Part shown: in pieces, positions 56,355-64,000 of the stretch
Numbering within the stretch: the first letter of the stretch is position 1
Layout: every line of letters starts with the position of its first letter
Assembly (NCBI GenBank): GCA_947462685.1
Contig: CANHPL010000009.1
Coordinates: forward strand, 1-64,000
Length of the DNA stretch: 64,000 nt
Source of the DNA: Burkholderiaceae bacterium
Lineage (GTDB): Bacteria; Pseudomonadota; Gammaproteobacteria; Burkholderiales; Burkholderiaceae
Reading direction: 5' to 3'
The notes under the pieces: generated by a model
What the model was told of the DNA's origin: nothing
The model's input: only the letters and a program-made list of their open reading frames with translations
Databases searched by the model: none
Position numbers and translations under genes: made by a program

Positions 56355-57140
56355 ATGTTCAAAGACAAAACATCCTTGCCTTGGTGGATTTACGCTATTC
56401 CACTTTTACCATTGGCGATATATTTATCGGATCTTACTTCTTCACAAAATCAAGCATGGTTTATTAGCATTAATCAACAAACTGCTCGTTTACCTGACTT
56501 GATGTGGACGAGTCTTTCCATGTTAGGTAATGGTTGGTCGGTGTTTGCTCTAGCACTTCCCATGCTTCTATTTGCCAGGAAGCATTTATACGCGGCAATT
56601 ATCTCAGGGGTGTTTGCCGGCATATTTTCTTATCTTGCAAAAAAAATTTTTGATACCACACGTCCTGCAGGTGTCATTGATCAGGGCGTGATTCATATTA
56701 TTGAGCATCCCCTTCTTCATTCTGCGATGCCCTCTGGTCATACGATGACTGCCTTTAGTATCGCTACCGCTATTTACTTTAGCCTTGATGCTCAAAACAG
56801 AAAAAAGGGATTGATTTTATTTGTTCTTGCAGCCGGCGCAGGTCTGTCACGAATTGCTGTTGGGGCACATTGGCCAGAGGATGTTTTTGTAGGGTGTGCC
56901 CTTGGAATTACCTCCGGGTTAATTGGCGCTGTCTGCATTCAATATCTTCCAGCACATTTTTTGGAAATGAAAGCTTGGCCCGTAAAGATCATTTTACTTG
57001 CCAGCCTCATGAGTCTTTATTTATTAATCATGGATACAATTGATTTTGTGCTAAATGCCAATCTTCAAATCATTTTGGCTGGCCTGATTATCATAACTTG
57101 GATTCAGGCGATTCCTAGAATCATCGATAAAGAGCGCTAG
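56355..57140 (+). CDS. PAP2 family membrane phosphatase
   Basis: A 261-residue type-2 phosphatidic-acid phosphatase with about six transmembrane segments. The three motifs are KKIFDTTRP (near residues 96-104), SAMPSGHTM and SRIAVGAHWPEDV. It dephosphorylates lipid pyrophosphates such as undecaprenyl diphosphate, or lipid A phosphates, on the periplasmic side. It begins 4 bases after the GT9 gene. Its place with GT39 and GT9 supports a polyprenyl-sugar role. Confidence 0.92.
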   Translation: MFKDKTSLPWWIYAIPLLPLAIYLSDLTSSQNQAWFISINQQTARLPDLMWTSLSMLGNGWSVFALALPMLLFARKHLYAAIISGVFAGIFSYLAKKIFDTTRPAGVIDQGVIHIIEHPLLHSAMPSGHTMTAFSIATAIYFSLDAQNRKKGLILFVLAAGAGLSRIAVGAHWPEDVFVGCALGITSGLIGAVCIQYLPAHFLEMKAWPVKIILLASLMSLYLLIMDTIDFVLNANLQIILAGLIIITWIQAIPRIIDKER

Positions 57141-57145
57141 GCCAC

Positions 57146-58012
57146 ATGTTTAGTTATCGACATGGATTTCATGCGGGTAATCATGCGGATGTTCTAAAAC
57201 ATCTCATTCTATTAACTTGCCTTGAACTGCTTCATAAAAAAGAAACACCACTGATGTTAATTGATACCCATGCGGGTGCTGGAATATATAATCTGCAAGA
57301 TCGCTTTGCAACGACTAGTCAGGAATCAGAAGAAGGGATTATAAAACTCTTCCAAATGAGGTCATCGTCTTTACTGACAGACAATATCCGCCATTATCTC
57401 GCCGTCATTGAAAGTCTTCAAACACAAAACAATCTACTCCAAATATATCCTGGATCGCCTTATCTTTTATGGCAAAGCATGCGAAGTCTTGATAAATTGC
57501 GCTTAATGGAACTACACCCTACAGATTTTCCGGTTCTACAAGGCAATATGGCGTCAATACAACGCAAACGACAAGATATTAAAGTTGAACTTGCGAATGG
57601 CTTTAACCATCTAAAAGCATTTCTTCCTCCTCCATCTCGCCGAGCCTTGGTTTTGATAGACCCATCTTATGAAGATAAGGGAGATTATTTTCAAACCATC
57701 CAAACACTTCAAGAAGCAGTCAAACGCTTCTCTACAGGAATTTATATCATATGGTATCCCATCCTCAACCGACTCGAGTCCCAAGAGTTTCCGGATCGAA
57801 TAAAAAAACTTTGTAATGAACATCAATTACCGTGGCTTAGGACAGAACTACGTATCAAAAATCATCAGGAATTAGGTTTATCAGCCAGTGGTGTTTGGGT
57901 TATTAATCCCCCCTGGAAACTCAAAGAAACTTTAGAGTTTGATTTGCCTGTTGTAAAGTCTATTTTAGAAATCAATGGGATGGGACAACACTTAATCGCC
58001 CATCATGAGTAA
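57146..58012 (+). CDS. rlmJ: 23S rRNA (adenine-N6) methyltransferase RlmJ
   Basis: A 288-residue methyltransferase. HAGNHADVLKHLILL opens the protein and LIDTHAGAGIY is the SAM site. Motif IV reads DPSYEDKGDY, where most N6-adenine methyltransferases have DPPY. The TGIYIIWYPIL strip follows. RlmJ methylates A2030 of 23S rRNA in E. coli. It is 5 bases after the PAP2 gene and abuts the convergent transporter gene. Confidence 0.93.
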   Translation: MFSYRHGFHAGNHADVLKHLILLTCLELLHKKETPLMLIDTHAGAGIYNLQDRFATTSQESEEGIIKLFQMRSSSLLTDNIRHYLAVIESLQTQNNLLQIYPGSPYLLWQSMRSLDKLRLMELHPTDFPVLQGNMASIQRKRQDIKVELANGFNHLKAFLPPPSRRALVLIDPSYEDKGDYFQTIQTLQEAVKRFSTGIYIIWYPILNRLESQEFPDRIKKLCNEHQLPWLRTELRIKNHQELGLSASGVWVINPPWKLKETLEFDLPVVKSILEINGMGQHLIAHHE

Positions 58013-58738
58013 TTACACTTTATATTTAAACGGATTAAAGTCAGTCTTGGTATCGTAGTAATCCTCGTTTTCTTTTGATTTTAAAAAACCAACAACTTTA
58101 TAGGTCAAGGGCACAGCTAAGATCTCCCAAGAGGTTTTGAGAATGTACTGCACAAATGCCACTTCAATAACTTGTTGTGTTGACCATACCCCATAAAAAG
58201 CAAGCATATAGAACAAGATAGAGTCCACCAATTGACCAACCGCAGTTGAAGCAATGATTCTTAACCACAAATACTTTCCAGAAGATCGCAACTTCATTTT
58301 GGCAAGCAAATAGGCATTGACCAAACTACCGCACCAAAATGCCACTATCGAGCCAAATACAATGCGCCAAGTATTGCCAAACACCGATTCCAATCCTTCT
58401 TGCAAGTGTTCGTTATAAGCTCCGGGTGCGGGTTGGAGGTTTATCACAATTTGAGACATGACCACTGCAAATATCAAAGCACCAAATCCACACCAAACTG
58501 CACGACGATCATATGCATATCCATACACTTCAGTAAAAATATTGCCAAAGGCGTAAGAGATTGGGAAAAATAAAACACCTGCTCCAAATACGACAGTACC
58601 GAAAAAAGGAAGTTGAACTTGCGCAGCTTTACCTGCCCCAATGAGGTTAGAACAGAGTAAGACGGCAACGAAACCGGCCAATAAGAAATCGTAGTATTTG
58701 TACGATTTTTTTTCAATGGAAGTCTGATTGATAGTCAA
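58013..58738 (-). CDS. Queuosine precursor transporter (YhhQ/VUT family)
   Basis: A 241-residue membrane protein with about six hydrophobic segments. YDFLLAGFVAVLLCSNLIGAG and FPISYAFGNIFTEVYGYAYDRR are diagnostic for the YhhQ-type preQ0/preQ1 importers used in tRNA queuosine synthesis. The stop abuts the end of rlmJ. No preQ1 riboswitch is recognisable in the 86 bases upstream. Substrate assignment follows the family. Confidence 0.88.
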   Translation of the reverse strand: MTINQTSIEKKSYKYYDFLLAGFVAVLLCSNLIGAGKAAQVQLPFFGTVVFGAGVLFFPISYAFGNIFTEVYGYAYDRRAVWCGFGALIFAVVMSQIVINLQPAPGAYNEHLQEGLESVFGNTWRIVFGSIVAFWCGSLVNAYLLAKMKLRSSGKYLWLRIIASTAVGQLVDSILFYMLAFYGVWSTQQVIEVAFVQYILKTSWEILAVPLTYKVVGFLKSKENEDYYDTKTDFNPFKYKV

Positions 58739-58824
58739 AATAGATTTAATATTTATAAATACGTAAATTAGTCTAAACTACTTTATAAAAATATGTTCAA
58801 CAATTATCACAAATACTAATTCAT

Positions 58825-60003
58825 ATGGGCACAAAAATACAATTTCAGTGGGATGATCCTCTTCAATTAAGTTCACAATTAAGTACCGAAGAGCGCATGG
58901 TTCAAGAAGCGGCTCGTCAATACGCTCAGGATCGATTGGCTCCAAGAGTTCTTCAAGCCTTCCGTGAAGAAAAAACAGATACTGCTATCTTTCAAGAAAT
59001 GGGCGATCTTGGCTTTTTAGGTCTGACGTTACCAAGCCAATATGGTGGTTCGGAAATGAACTATGTTAGCTATGGTCTGGTTGCTCGCGAAATCGAGCGT
59101 GTTGATTCGGGTTATCGTTCGATGATGAGCGTACAATCCTCGCTTGTGATGCTGCCTATTTTTGAATTTGGTAGTGAAGAGCAAAAACAAAAATACTTAC
59201 CTGGCTTAGCAAGTGGCAAACTCATCGGCTGCTTTGGTCTAACTGAACCTAATTTTGGTTCTGACCCCGGCAACATGATTACGCACGCTAAATCAGTGCC
59301 CGGTGGCTTTCACTTAAGTGGCTCGAAGACATGGATATCCAACGCTCCTTTTGCTGATATCTTTGTTGTTTGGGCAAAAAATGATACTGGAGTGATTCGC
59401 GGTTACATCCTCGAGAAAGGTATGAAAGGCCTCTCAGCACCCAAAATACTTGGCAAAATGGGTTTACGTACTTCAACAACAGGTGAAGTCGTGATGGATG
59501 AAGTGTTTGTTCCTGCAGAAAATGAACTACCCCATGTGCAAGGGCTAAAAGGTCCATTTACCTGCTTAAACTCTGCGCGTTATGGTATCGCTTGGGGCGC
59601 TATGGGTGCAGCCGAATTTTGTTTTCATGCGGCTCGGCAATACACCCTCGATCGTCAACAATTTGATAGGCCTCTTGCATCAAACCAACTCATCCAAAAA
59701 AAGCTAGCGGATATGCAAACTGAAATTGCCTTAGCCTTACAAGCTTGTCTGCGACTCGGTCGAATGAAGGATGAAGGCACTGCCAGTCCTGAAATCACAT
59801 CCATTTTAAAACGTAACTCATGTGGTAAGGCTTTAGATATCGCGAGGATGTCTAGAGATATGCATGGAGGTAATGGCATTTCCGATGAATATGGTGTGAT
59901 TCGACATCTTCTGAATTTAGAGGTAGTTAACACCTACGAAGGCACGCATGATATCCATGCCCTCATTTTAGGACGTGCAATTACAGGAATCTCAGCTTTC
60001 TAA
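58825..60003 (+). CDS. gcdH: Glutaryl-CoA dehydrogenase
   Basis: A 392-residue acyl-CoA dehydrogenase. [14 protein letters not shown] and [19 protein letters not shown] are the FAD/substrate strips, and the catalytic Glu is in [22 protein letters not shown] near residue 373. The C-terminal sequence is the typical glutaryl-CoA dehydrogenase ending. It oxidises and decarboxylates glutaryl-CoA to crotonyl-CoA in lysine and aromatic-acid breakdown, with electrons passing to ETF. No CoA-transferase partner is adjacent. Its stop overlaps that of the convergent ketopantoate reductase gene by 4 bases. Confidence 0.92.
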   Translation: MGTKIQFQWDDPLQLSSQLSTEERMVQEAARQYAQDRLAPRVLQAFREEKTDTAIFQEMGDLGFLGLTLPSQYGGSEMNYVSYGLVAREIERVDSGYRSMMSVQSSLVMLPIFEFGSEEQKQKYLPGLASGKLIGCFGLTEPNFGSDPGNMITHAKSVPGGFHLSGSKTWISNAPFADIFVVWAKNDTGVIRGYILEKGMKGLSAPKILGKMGLRTSTTGEVVMDEVFVPAENELPHVQGLKGPFTCLNSARYGIAWGAMGAAEFCFHAARQYTLDRQQFDRPLASNQLIQKKLADMQTEIALALQACLRLGRMKDEGTASPEITSILKRNSCGKALDIARMSRDMHGGNGISDEYGVIRHLLNLEVVNTYEGTHDIHALILGRAITGISAF

Positions 60004-60971
60004 AACAAGCCTTTTTTACGCTGGGCTTGCATCATCATTAAGAGTGCACGCGTACTTTGCAGCATGGGTACGGGCACTCCCTCTCTTTTTGCAGCACTGA
60101 TCGCATGATCTAAAATCGCTTCGATTTCTAGATCTTGCTTTTTTTCCCAATCAATCGCCATACTGGTTTTATAAGCGGGTGCTTCATAGGTTAGTTGGAT
60201 GTAATGATCTGGCACATTCGCAGGGACTTCATGGCCAGTAGCCTTTGCAATTGCCAATACTTCTGACATAATTTGACGAATCAGCGACTCACCACCTGGA
60301 GCTCGGAGGATTGTAAGTGTATCAATCCCACCGCCTAAAACAGATACTGGATTAAACGCGGCATTCCAGACTAATTTTTGCCAACGACTTTGTGTAATAT
60401 TTTCATTTAGAACAACAGGTACTCCACCTACCTCAAATAAAGCGGCTAAAGCCCGACACTCTTTACTTACTTCATGTGGAAAGTTTCCCATGGTTAATTC
60501 GCCATACGCATAATGCTCAATCAATCCTGGAGCAATCCGACTTACTTGAATAAAGGCTAAACAACTGATGATCTGATGATTGGGGAAAGCATCTTGGATT
60601 TCTTTTTCAATTTCTACGCCGTTTTGAATGAGCACAATCACGGTATTTGGTCCAACAGCTGGTGCCATTAACTCGACTTGGTTAATGCCTTGTATTAATT
60701 TTAAAGAAACAATGAGAAAGTCAGGATATCCACCTTGATAATCATAGCAAGAAGGTATAACTTCCTGAGGAAGAAATAATTGCTCACCCAAGGTTTGACT
60801 AATTATTTTATAACCATGGGTTTTTAAGACTACATATTCAGATCGAGCCACCAAAGTAACATGAGCTTTTGCCTTTGAAAGCCCATTGCCATAAAATCCG
60901 CCAATCGCTCCAGCACCTAAAATGAGTATACGCGGCGTGTCATCAAGATTGAATGTTCGCGGTATTTTCAC
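60000..60971 (-). CDS. 2-dehydropantoate 2-reductase (ketopantoate reductase) family protein
   Basis: A 323-residue NADP-dependent reductase with [18 protein letters not shown] at residues 16-33, the catalytic Lys in [12 protein letters not shown] and the Glu/Asn region in the C-terminal helical domain. The reaction in pantothenate synthesis is ketopantoate to pantoate. Several paralogues of this family occur in beta-proteobacteria, some acting on other 2-oxo acids, so the panE symbol is not assigned. It has no panB or panC neighbour here. Confidence 0.85.
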   Translation of the reverse strand: MKIPRTFNLDDTPRILILGAGAIGGFYGNGLSKAKAHVTLVARSEYVVLKTHGYKIISQTLGEQLFLPQEVIPSCYDYQGGYPDFLIVSLKLIQGINQVELMAPAVGPNTVIVLIQNGVEIEKEIQDAFPNHQIISCLAFIQVSRIAPGLIEHYAYGELTMGNFPHEVSKECRALAALFEVGGVPVVLNENITQSRWQKLVWNAAFNPVSVLGGGIDTLTILRAPGGESLIRQIMSEVLAIAKATGHEVPANVPDHYIQLTYEAPAYKTSMAIDWEKKQDLEIEAILDHAISAAKREGVPVPMLQSTRALLMMMQAQRKKGLF

Positions 60972-61009
60972 AGAGCTAACACCTTATTTTTTAATTCAAC
61001 CATCCTTGG

Positions 61010-62950
61010 TTAAATTTCGATTTTCGCTCCAAGCTCGACAACGCGATTCGTTGGAATCTGAAAGAAGTCAGCTGGTTTCGCAGAATTTTGAAACATCCAA
61101 GCAAATAATTTTTCGCGCCATAAAGCCATTCCGGGGATTGCTGATGGAATCACTGTATCTCTTGCTAAAAAGAACGATGTATCCATCAAATCACATTCCA
61201 CACCAAACTCTTTGCCAACCAATTCCAAGATTTTAATAACGTCTGGTGTTTCTTTAAAGCCATAAATAGCTCTCACCAAATACATGCCTGAACCCATATC
61301 TTTAAAGGTTAAGCGCTCATGATCTTCAACGTAGGGCACATCCCAAACACTAATTTTTAAGAAGATCACACGCTCATGCAAAATACGATTATGTTTTAAG
61401 TTATGCAACATCGCAACCGGCACATAATCGACGTGAGCAGTTAAGAAAACGGCAGTGCCTTCAACGCGATGGGGTGGATGCGCTTGAAGTGATTGGACAA
61501 AACTCTCTAGTGGAATACCATTCTGAATGGCTTTTTCTCGCAAGATTTTACGACCTTGATACCAAGTCATCAATAATAGAAAACAAATACTACCCACTAA
61601 AATAGGGAACCATCCACCCTCAGCAATCTTTAACAAATTGGCAGAGAAAAAGGATAAATCAACAATAATGAATGCACCAATCACCAGGGCAATAAAGACT
61701 GGATTCCATTTCCAAACAACACTCATAACTACCGCCGCTAATATGGTGTCAATAATCATCGTCGTGGTTACCGCAATGCCATATGCGGCAGCTAAATTTT
61801 CAGAGCTTTTGAAAGTTACCACCACCACCACTACCATAAATAATAAAAGCCAATTAATCGTTGGCATATAAATCTGCCCAATTTCATTATCCGATGTGTA
61901 AGCAATTTTCATTTTTGGGATAAAGCCGAGCAAAATGGCTTGGCTAGTCATAGAATAGGTGCCTGAAATTACCGCCTGCGAAGCAATTACAGTCGCGACA
62001 GTTGCCAATAAAACAAGAGCAAATACAACACTCTCAGGAACCATTAAAAAGAATGGGTTAGATATCGCCTCTGGATGAGAAATCAACAAAGCACCTTGCC
62101 CAAAATAATTGAGAAGTAAACAAGGTAAAGTAATAAAAAACCAAACATATCGAATTGGTTTGATGCCAAAATGCCCCATGTCCGTATATAAAGCTTCGGC
62201 ACCTGTCAGCACTAAAAAAACCGCCCCTAAAACAATAAACGCTTCTAAAGAATGCTCGTATAGGAATATATAAGCAAAATAAGGATTAATAGCCGTCAGG
62301 ATTTGCGGGTAATCAACAATATTAACTATGCCCATAAGACCCAACACTAAAAACCAGACAACCATAATCGGTCCAAATAATATCCCAACGACCGATGTTC
62401 CTCGTCTTTGAATTAAAAATAGACCAATTAAAATAATCAAGGTAATCGGAATAACATAGCGCTTTAGTTCGGGTGAAACCACCTCTAAACCCTCAACCGC
62501 GGATAGGATAGAAATAGCCGGTGTAATTACCGCGTCACCATAAAACATGGAGGCACCAAATACACCAAGCATCATAATTGCAATGGCAGATTTGGATCCT
62601 ACAGGAACAGTTCTAAGGGCTAATGCCATTAAGGCCAAAATACCACCCTCGCCATTATTACTAGCACGCATGATGAACATTACATACTTAAAAGAGACAA
62701 CCACCATAAAAGCCCAAAATACCATCGAAATTACGCCAAATACAGCCTCACTCGAAAAAGGGACGCCATGCTGTGGGTTAAAACATTCTTTCAGGGCATA
62801 TAAAGGACTAGTCGCGATGTCCCCAAAAACAACTCCTATGGCACCTAACATTAAAGTTTTTAAACTACCTTTATGAGCATGATCACCGTGATTCAGATCG
62901 ATAGGTCTTAAAAACTTTGACTCAGAATACTCAGGATTACTAAGGGACAT
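61010..62950 (-). CDS. kup: Potassium transporter Kup
   Basis: A 646-residue K+/H+ symporter with about 12 transmembrane segments and a C-terminal cytoplasmic domain. [19 protein letters not shown] near residues 38-56 is the family selectivity motif (usually GDIGTSPLYA; here with Ala). [16 protein letters not shown] and [10 protein letters not shown] are further hallmarks. It is a single gene with a 61-base gap from the MBL gene, which ends upstream of it on the same strand. Confidence 0.96.
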   Translation of the reverse strand: MSLSNPEYSESKFLRPIDLNHGDHAHKGSLKTLMLGAIGVVFGDIATSPLYALKECFNPQHGVPFSSEAVFGVISMVFWAFMVVVSFKYVMFIMRASNNGEGGILALMALALRTVPVGSKSAIAIMMLGVFGASMFYGDAVITPAISILSAVEGLEVVSPELKRYVIPITLIILIGLFLIQRRGTSVVGILFGPIMVVWFLVLGLMGIVNIVDYPQILTAINPYFAYIFLYEHSLEAFIVLGAVFLVLTGAEALYTDMGHFGIKPIRYVWFFITLPCLLLNYFGQGALLISHPEAISNPFFLMVPESVVFALVLLATVATVIASQAVISGTYSMTSQAILLGFIPKMKIAYTSDNEIGQIYMPTINWLLLFMVVVVVVTFKSSENLAAAYGIAVTTTMIIDTILAAVVMSVVWKWNPVFIALVIGAFIIVDLSFFSANLLKIAEGGWFPILVGSICFLLLMTWYQGRKILREKAIQNGIPLESFVQSLQAHPPHRVEGTAVFLTAHVDYVPVAMLHNLKHNRILHERVIFLKISVWDVPYVEDHERLTFKDMGSGMYLVRAIYGFKETPDVIKILELVGKEFGVECDLMDTSFFLARDTVIPSAIPGMALWREKLFAWMFQNSAKPADFFQIPTNRVVELGAKIEI

Positions 62951-63011
62951 AAATCACCATATCAATTGAAAGTAAGCAAATTGTAATCCCAAAAAATACA
63001 CAAATGATGAT

Positions 63012-63971
63012 TTACCCGAGCCAAACTCCCATGCCCTGTGCATTTAATTCAATATCCGTCCGAAGTAACTGATCAATTTTGCTATCACTAAGCCCACATC
63101 CATGATCTCTAAGCTCCTGAATATAAAGATTTAATAAACCATTCTTCAGTAACTCGTGACGATGCTGCGCACTTGCTAACGAATTACCTAAATTCTCTAC
63201 TTTGGTGAGCATATCTGTGAGTTTTTGATATAAACGCGGCACACCAGTGACTTTACTAAAATGGGTGGGATAAATACATTCTGGTTTTAAAGCCATAATG
63301 CGCTTTAAAGACACTCTTAAAGCATTGGGATCAAAATGAATCGGGGTGGTTGTCGGGATAATAAATGCGCCCTTTTCTGTATCAAACTCTCGATAGGACA
63401 AACCAAACGTATCACCCGTAAATGCACCATGGGTCATTTGATCCCAAATGGTAATGTGATGTTTCGCATGTCCGGGGGTGTCTAAACACGTCAATATACG
63501 ACCTGCTAAATTAATCATCATACCGTCACTCGCTTCTATCACACGACTTGACTCAATTGGTATTAAGGTACCGTAATCTTTTTCAACCGCTTCTTCACCA
63601 TATACGCCAACAGCCCCAGCACGTAACTGGGTTGGATCAATCATATGTTTGGCACCTCTTGGATGAACTACCAATTTGGCATGCGGGCAAGCTTGCATCA
63701 GTTTGCCCGCCCCACCTGCATGATCTAAATGAACATGGGTAAGAATAATAAAATCAACTTGTTCGGGAATGCACTTCAAATCGGATAAAGTCGCTAAAAT
63801 TCGAGGAACAGAATAATTTGTGCCGGTATCGATAATTGCAATACGCTCGCTAGATGGAGCGCGTTGAGTAACAATATAACTTGCATCAAATTGAGGTCTA
63901 ACAAAACCTGTATCAACGGCGTATACACCTGCACCTAGATCACTGCCATAACGAAATGAAGAATTTGACAT
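63012..63971 (-). CDS. MBL-fold metallohydrolase
   Basis: A 319-residue metallo-beta-lactamase-fold hydrolase. The metal motif ILTHVHLDHAGG is near residues 77-88, with further ligands in DTPGHAKHH and THFSKV. FTGDTFGLSY supplies the bridging Asp. There is no signal peptide. It resembles cytoplasmic MBL hydrolases of the glyoxalase II/lactonase type. The start at 63971 is within 30 bases of the window end, so the upstream context cannot be seen. Confidence 0.88.
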   Translation of the reverse strand: MSNSSFRYGSDLGAGVYAVDTGFVRPQFDASYIVTQRAPSSERIAIIDTGTNYSVPRILATLSDLKCIPEQVDFIILTHVHLDHAGGAGKLMQACPHAKLVVHPRGAKHMIDPTQLRAGAVGVYGEEAVEKDYGTLIPIESSRVIEASDGMMINLAGRILTCLDTPGHAKHHITIWDQMTHGAFTGDTFGLSYREFDTEKGAFIIPTTTPIHFDPNALRVSLKRIMALKPECIYPTHFSKVTGVPRLYQKLTDMLTKVENLGNSLASAQHRHELLKNGLLNLYIQELRDHGCGLSDSKIDQLLRTDIELNAQGMGVWLG

Positions 63972-64000
63972 CTGTTTCTTTATATATAAAAGAATGATTT

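Noticed and set aside
57146-58012. DPSY instead of DPPY in motif IV of RlmJ
   Set aside because: The rest of the protein is intact and this substitution probably occurs in other beta-proteobacterial RlmJ proteins, so it is not treated as a defect.

Overview
The window is bacterial chromosome of roughly 40% G+C by eye, densely packed with genes. The gene content points to a beta-proteobacterium of the Burkholderiales, probably a low-GC freshwater type such as Polynucleobacter. The reasons are five orphan Bug-type (tripartite tricarboxylate transporter) periplasmic binding proteins, the thiC-thiO-thiS-thiG-thiE order, SelO next to YjgA/DarP, MsrP-MsrQ and GcdH. The genus is an inference. I see no rRNA, tRNA, transposase, phage gene or CRISPR array, and no gap longer than about 300 bases without a gene.

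Layout. (1) 1-12018: a catabolic block, mostly on the minus strand. It holds an acyl-CoA ligase (cut by the window edge), a MenB/BadI-like crotonase, a class III CoA-transferase, a DapA-like lyase, a Bug protein, an amidase, a group D-type flavin hydroxylase, an SDR, an alpha/beta-hydrolase and an epimerase. A VOC protein and a GntR/HutC regulator lie in the middle on the plus strand, behind a palindrome that is a candidate operator. (2) 12129-17566: a complete branched-chain-type ABC importer (binding protein, two permeases, two ATPases) plus an SDR, with a hairpin between the binding-protein gene and the permeases. (3) 17610-21615: a ThDP enzyme with a cupin, divergent from a Bug protein and an Asp/Glu-racemase-superfamily protein. 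(4) 21812-26719: an MBOAT acyltransferase paired with an SGNH-like protein, a secreted esterase-like protein and two secreted proteins of unknown function. (5) 26947-29456: sulfide dehydrogenase flavoprotein, monoheme cytochrome c and a SUMF1-type protein. (6) 29531-36933: more sugar-acid or hydroxy-acid type catabolism (FAD oxidase, two Bug proteins, two SDRs, a Gfo/Idh/MocA oxidoreductase and an aldo/keto reductase). (7) 36965-42777: a TPP riboswitch and thiCOSGE, facing thiD. (8) 42859-51780: Bug, SelO, DarP, Rieske protein, CMD protein, FemAB-like acyltransferase, a 49-residue small protein, an HNH nuclease, an OYE-family reductase and MsrP-MsrQ. (9) 51839-58012: 2OG-Fe dioxygenase, GT39, UPF0104-type membrane protein, GT9, PAP2 phosphatase and RlmJ, tightly spaced on the plus strand. 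(10) 58013-63971: queuosine-precursor transporter, GcdH, ketopantoate reductase, Kup and an MBL hydrolase.

How it fits together. Regions 1, 2, 3 and 6 look like separate modules for taking up and oxidising organic acids, each combining a high-affinity binding protein with CoA, SDR or hydrolase chemistry. None of the substrates can be named from sequence. The Bug proteins have no TctA/TctB membrane partners here, so they must share permeases encoded elsewhere or act as sensors. Three of the four SDRs in these modules lack the usual Tyr-x-x-x-Lys. The thi region is a standard TPP-controlled thiamine operon whose leader can be drawn as a two-state switch. Many convergent neighbours overlap or abut at their 3' ends, which fits a streamlined genome.
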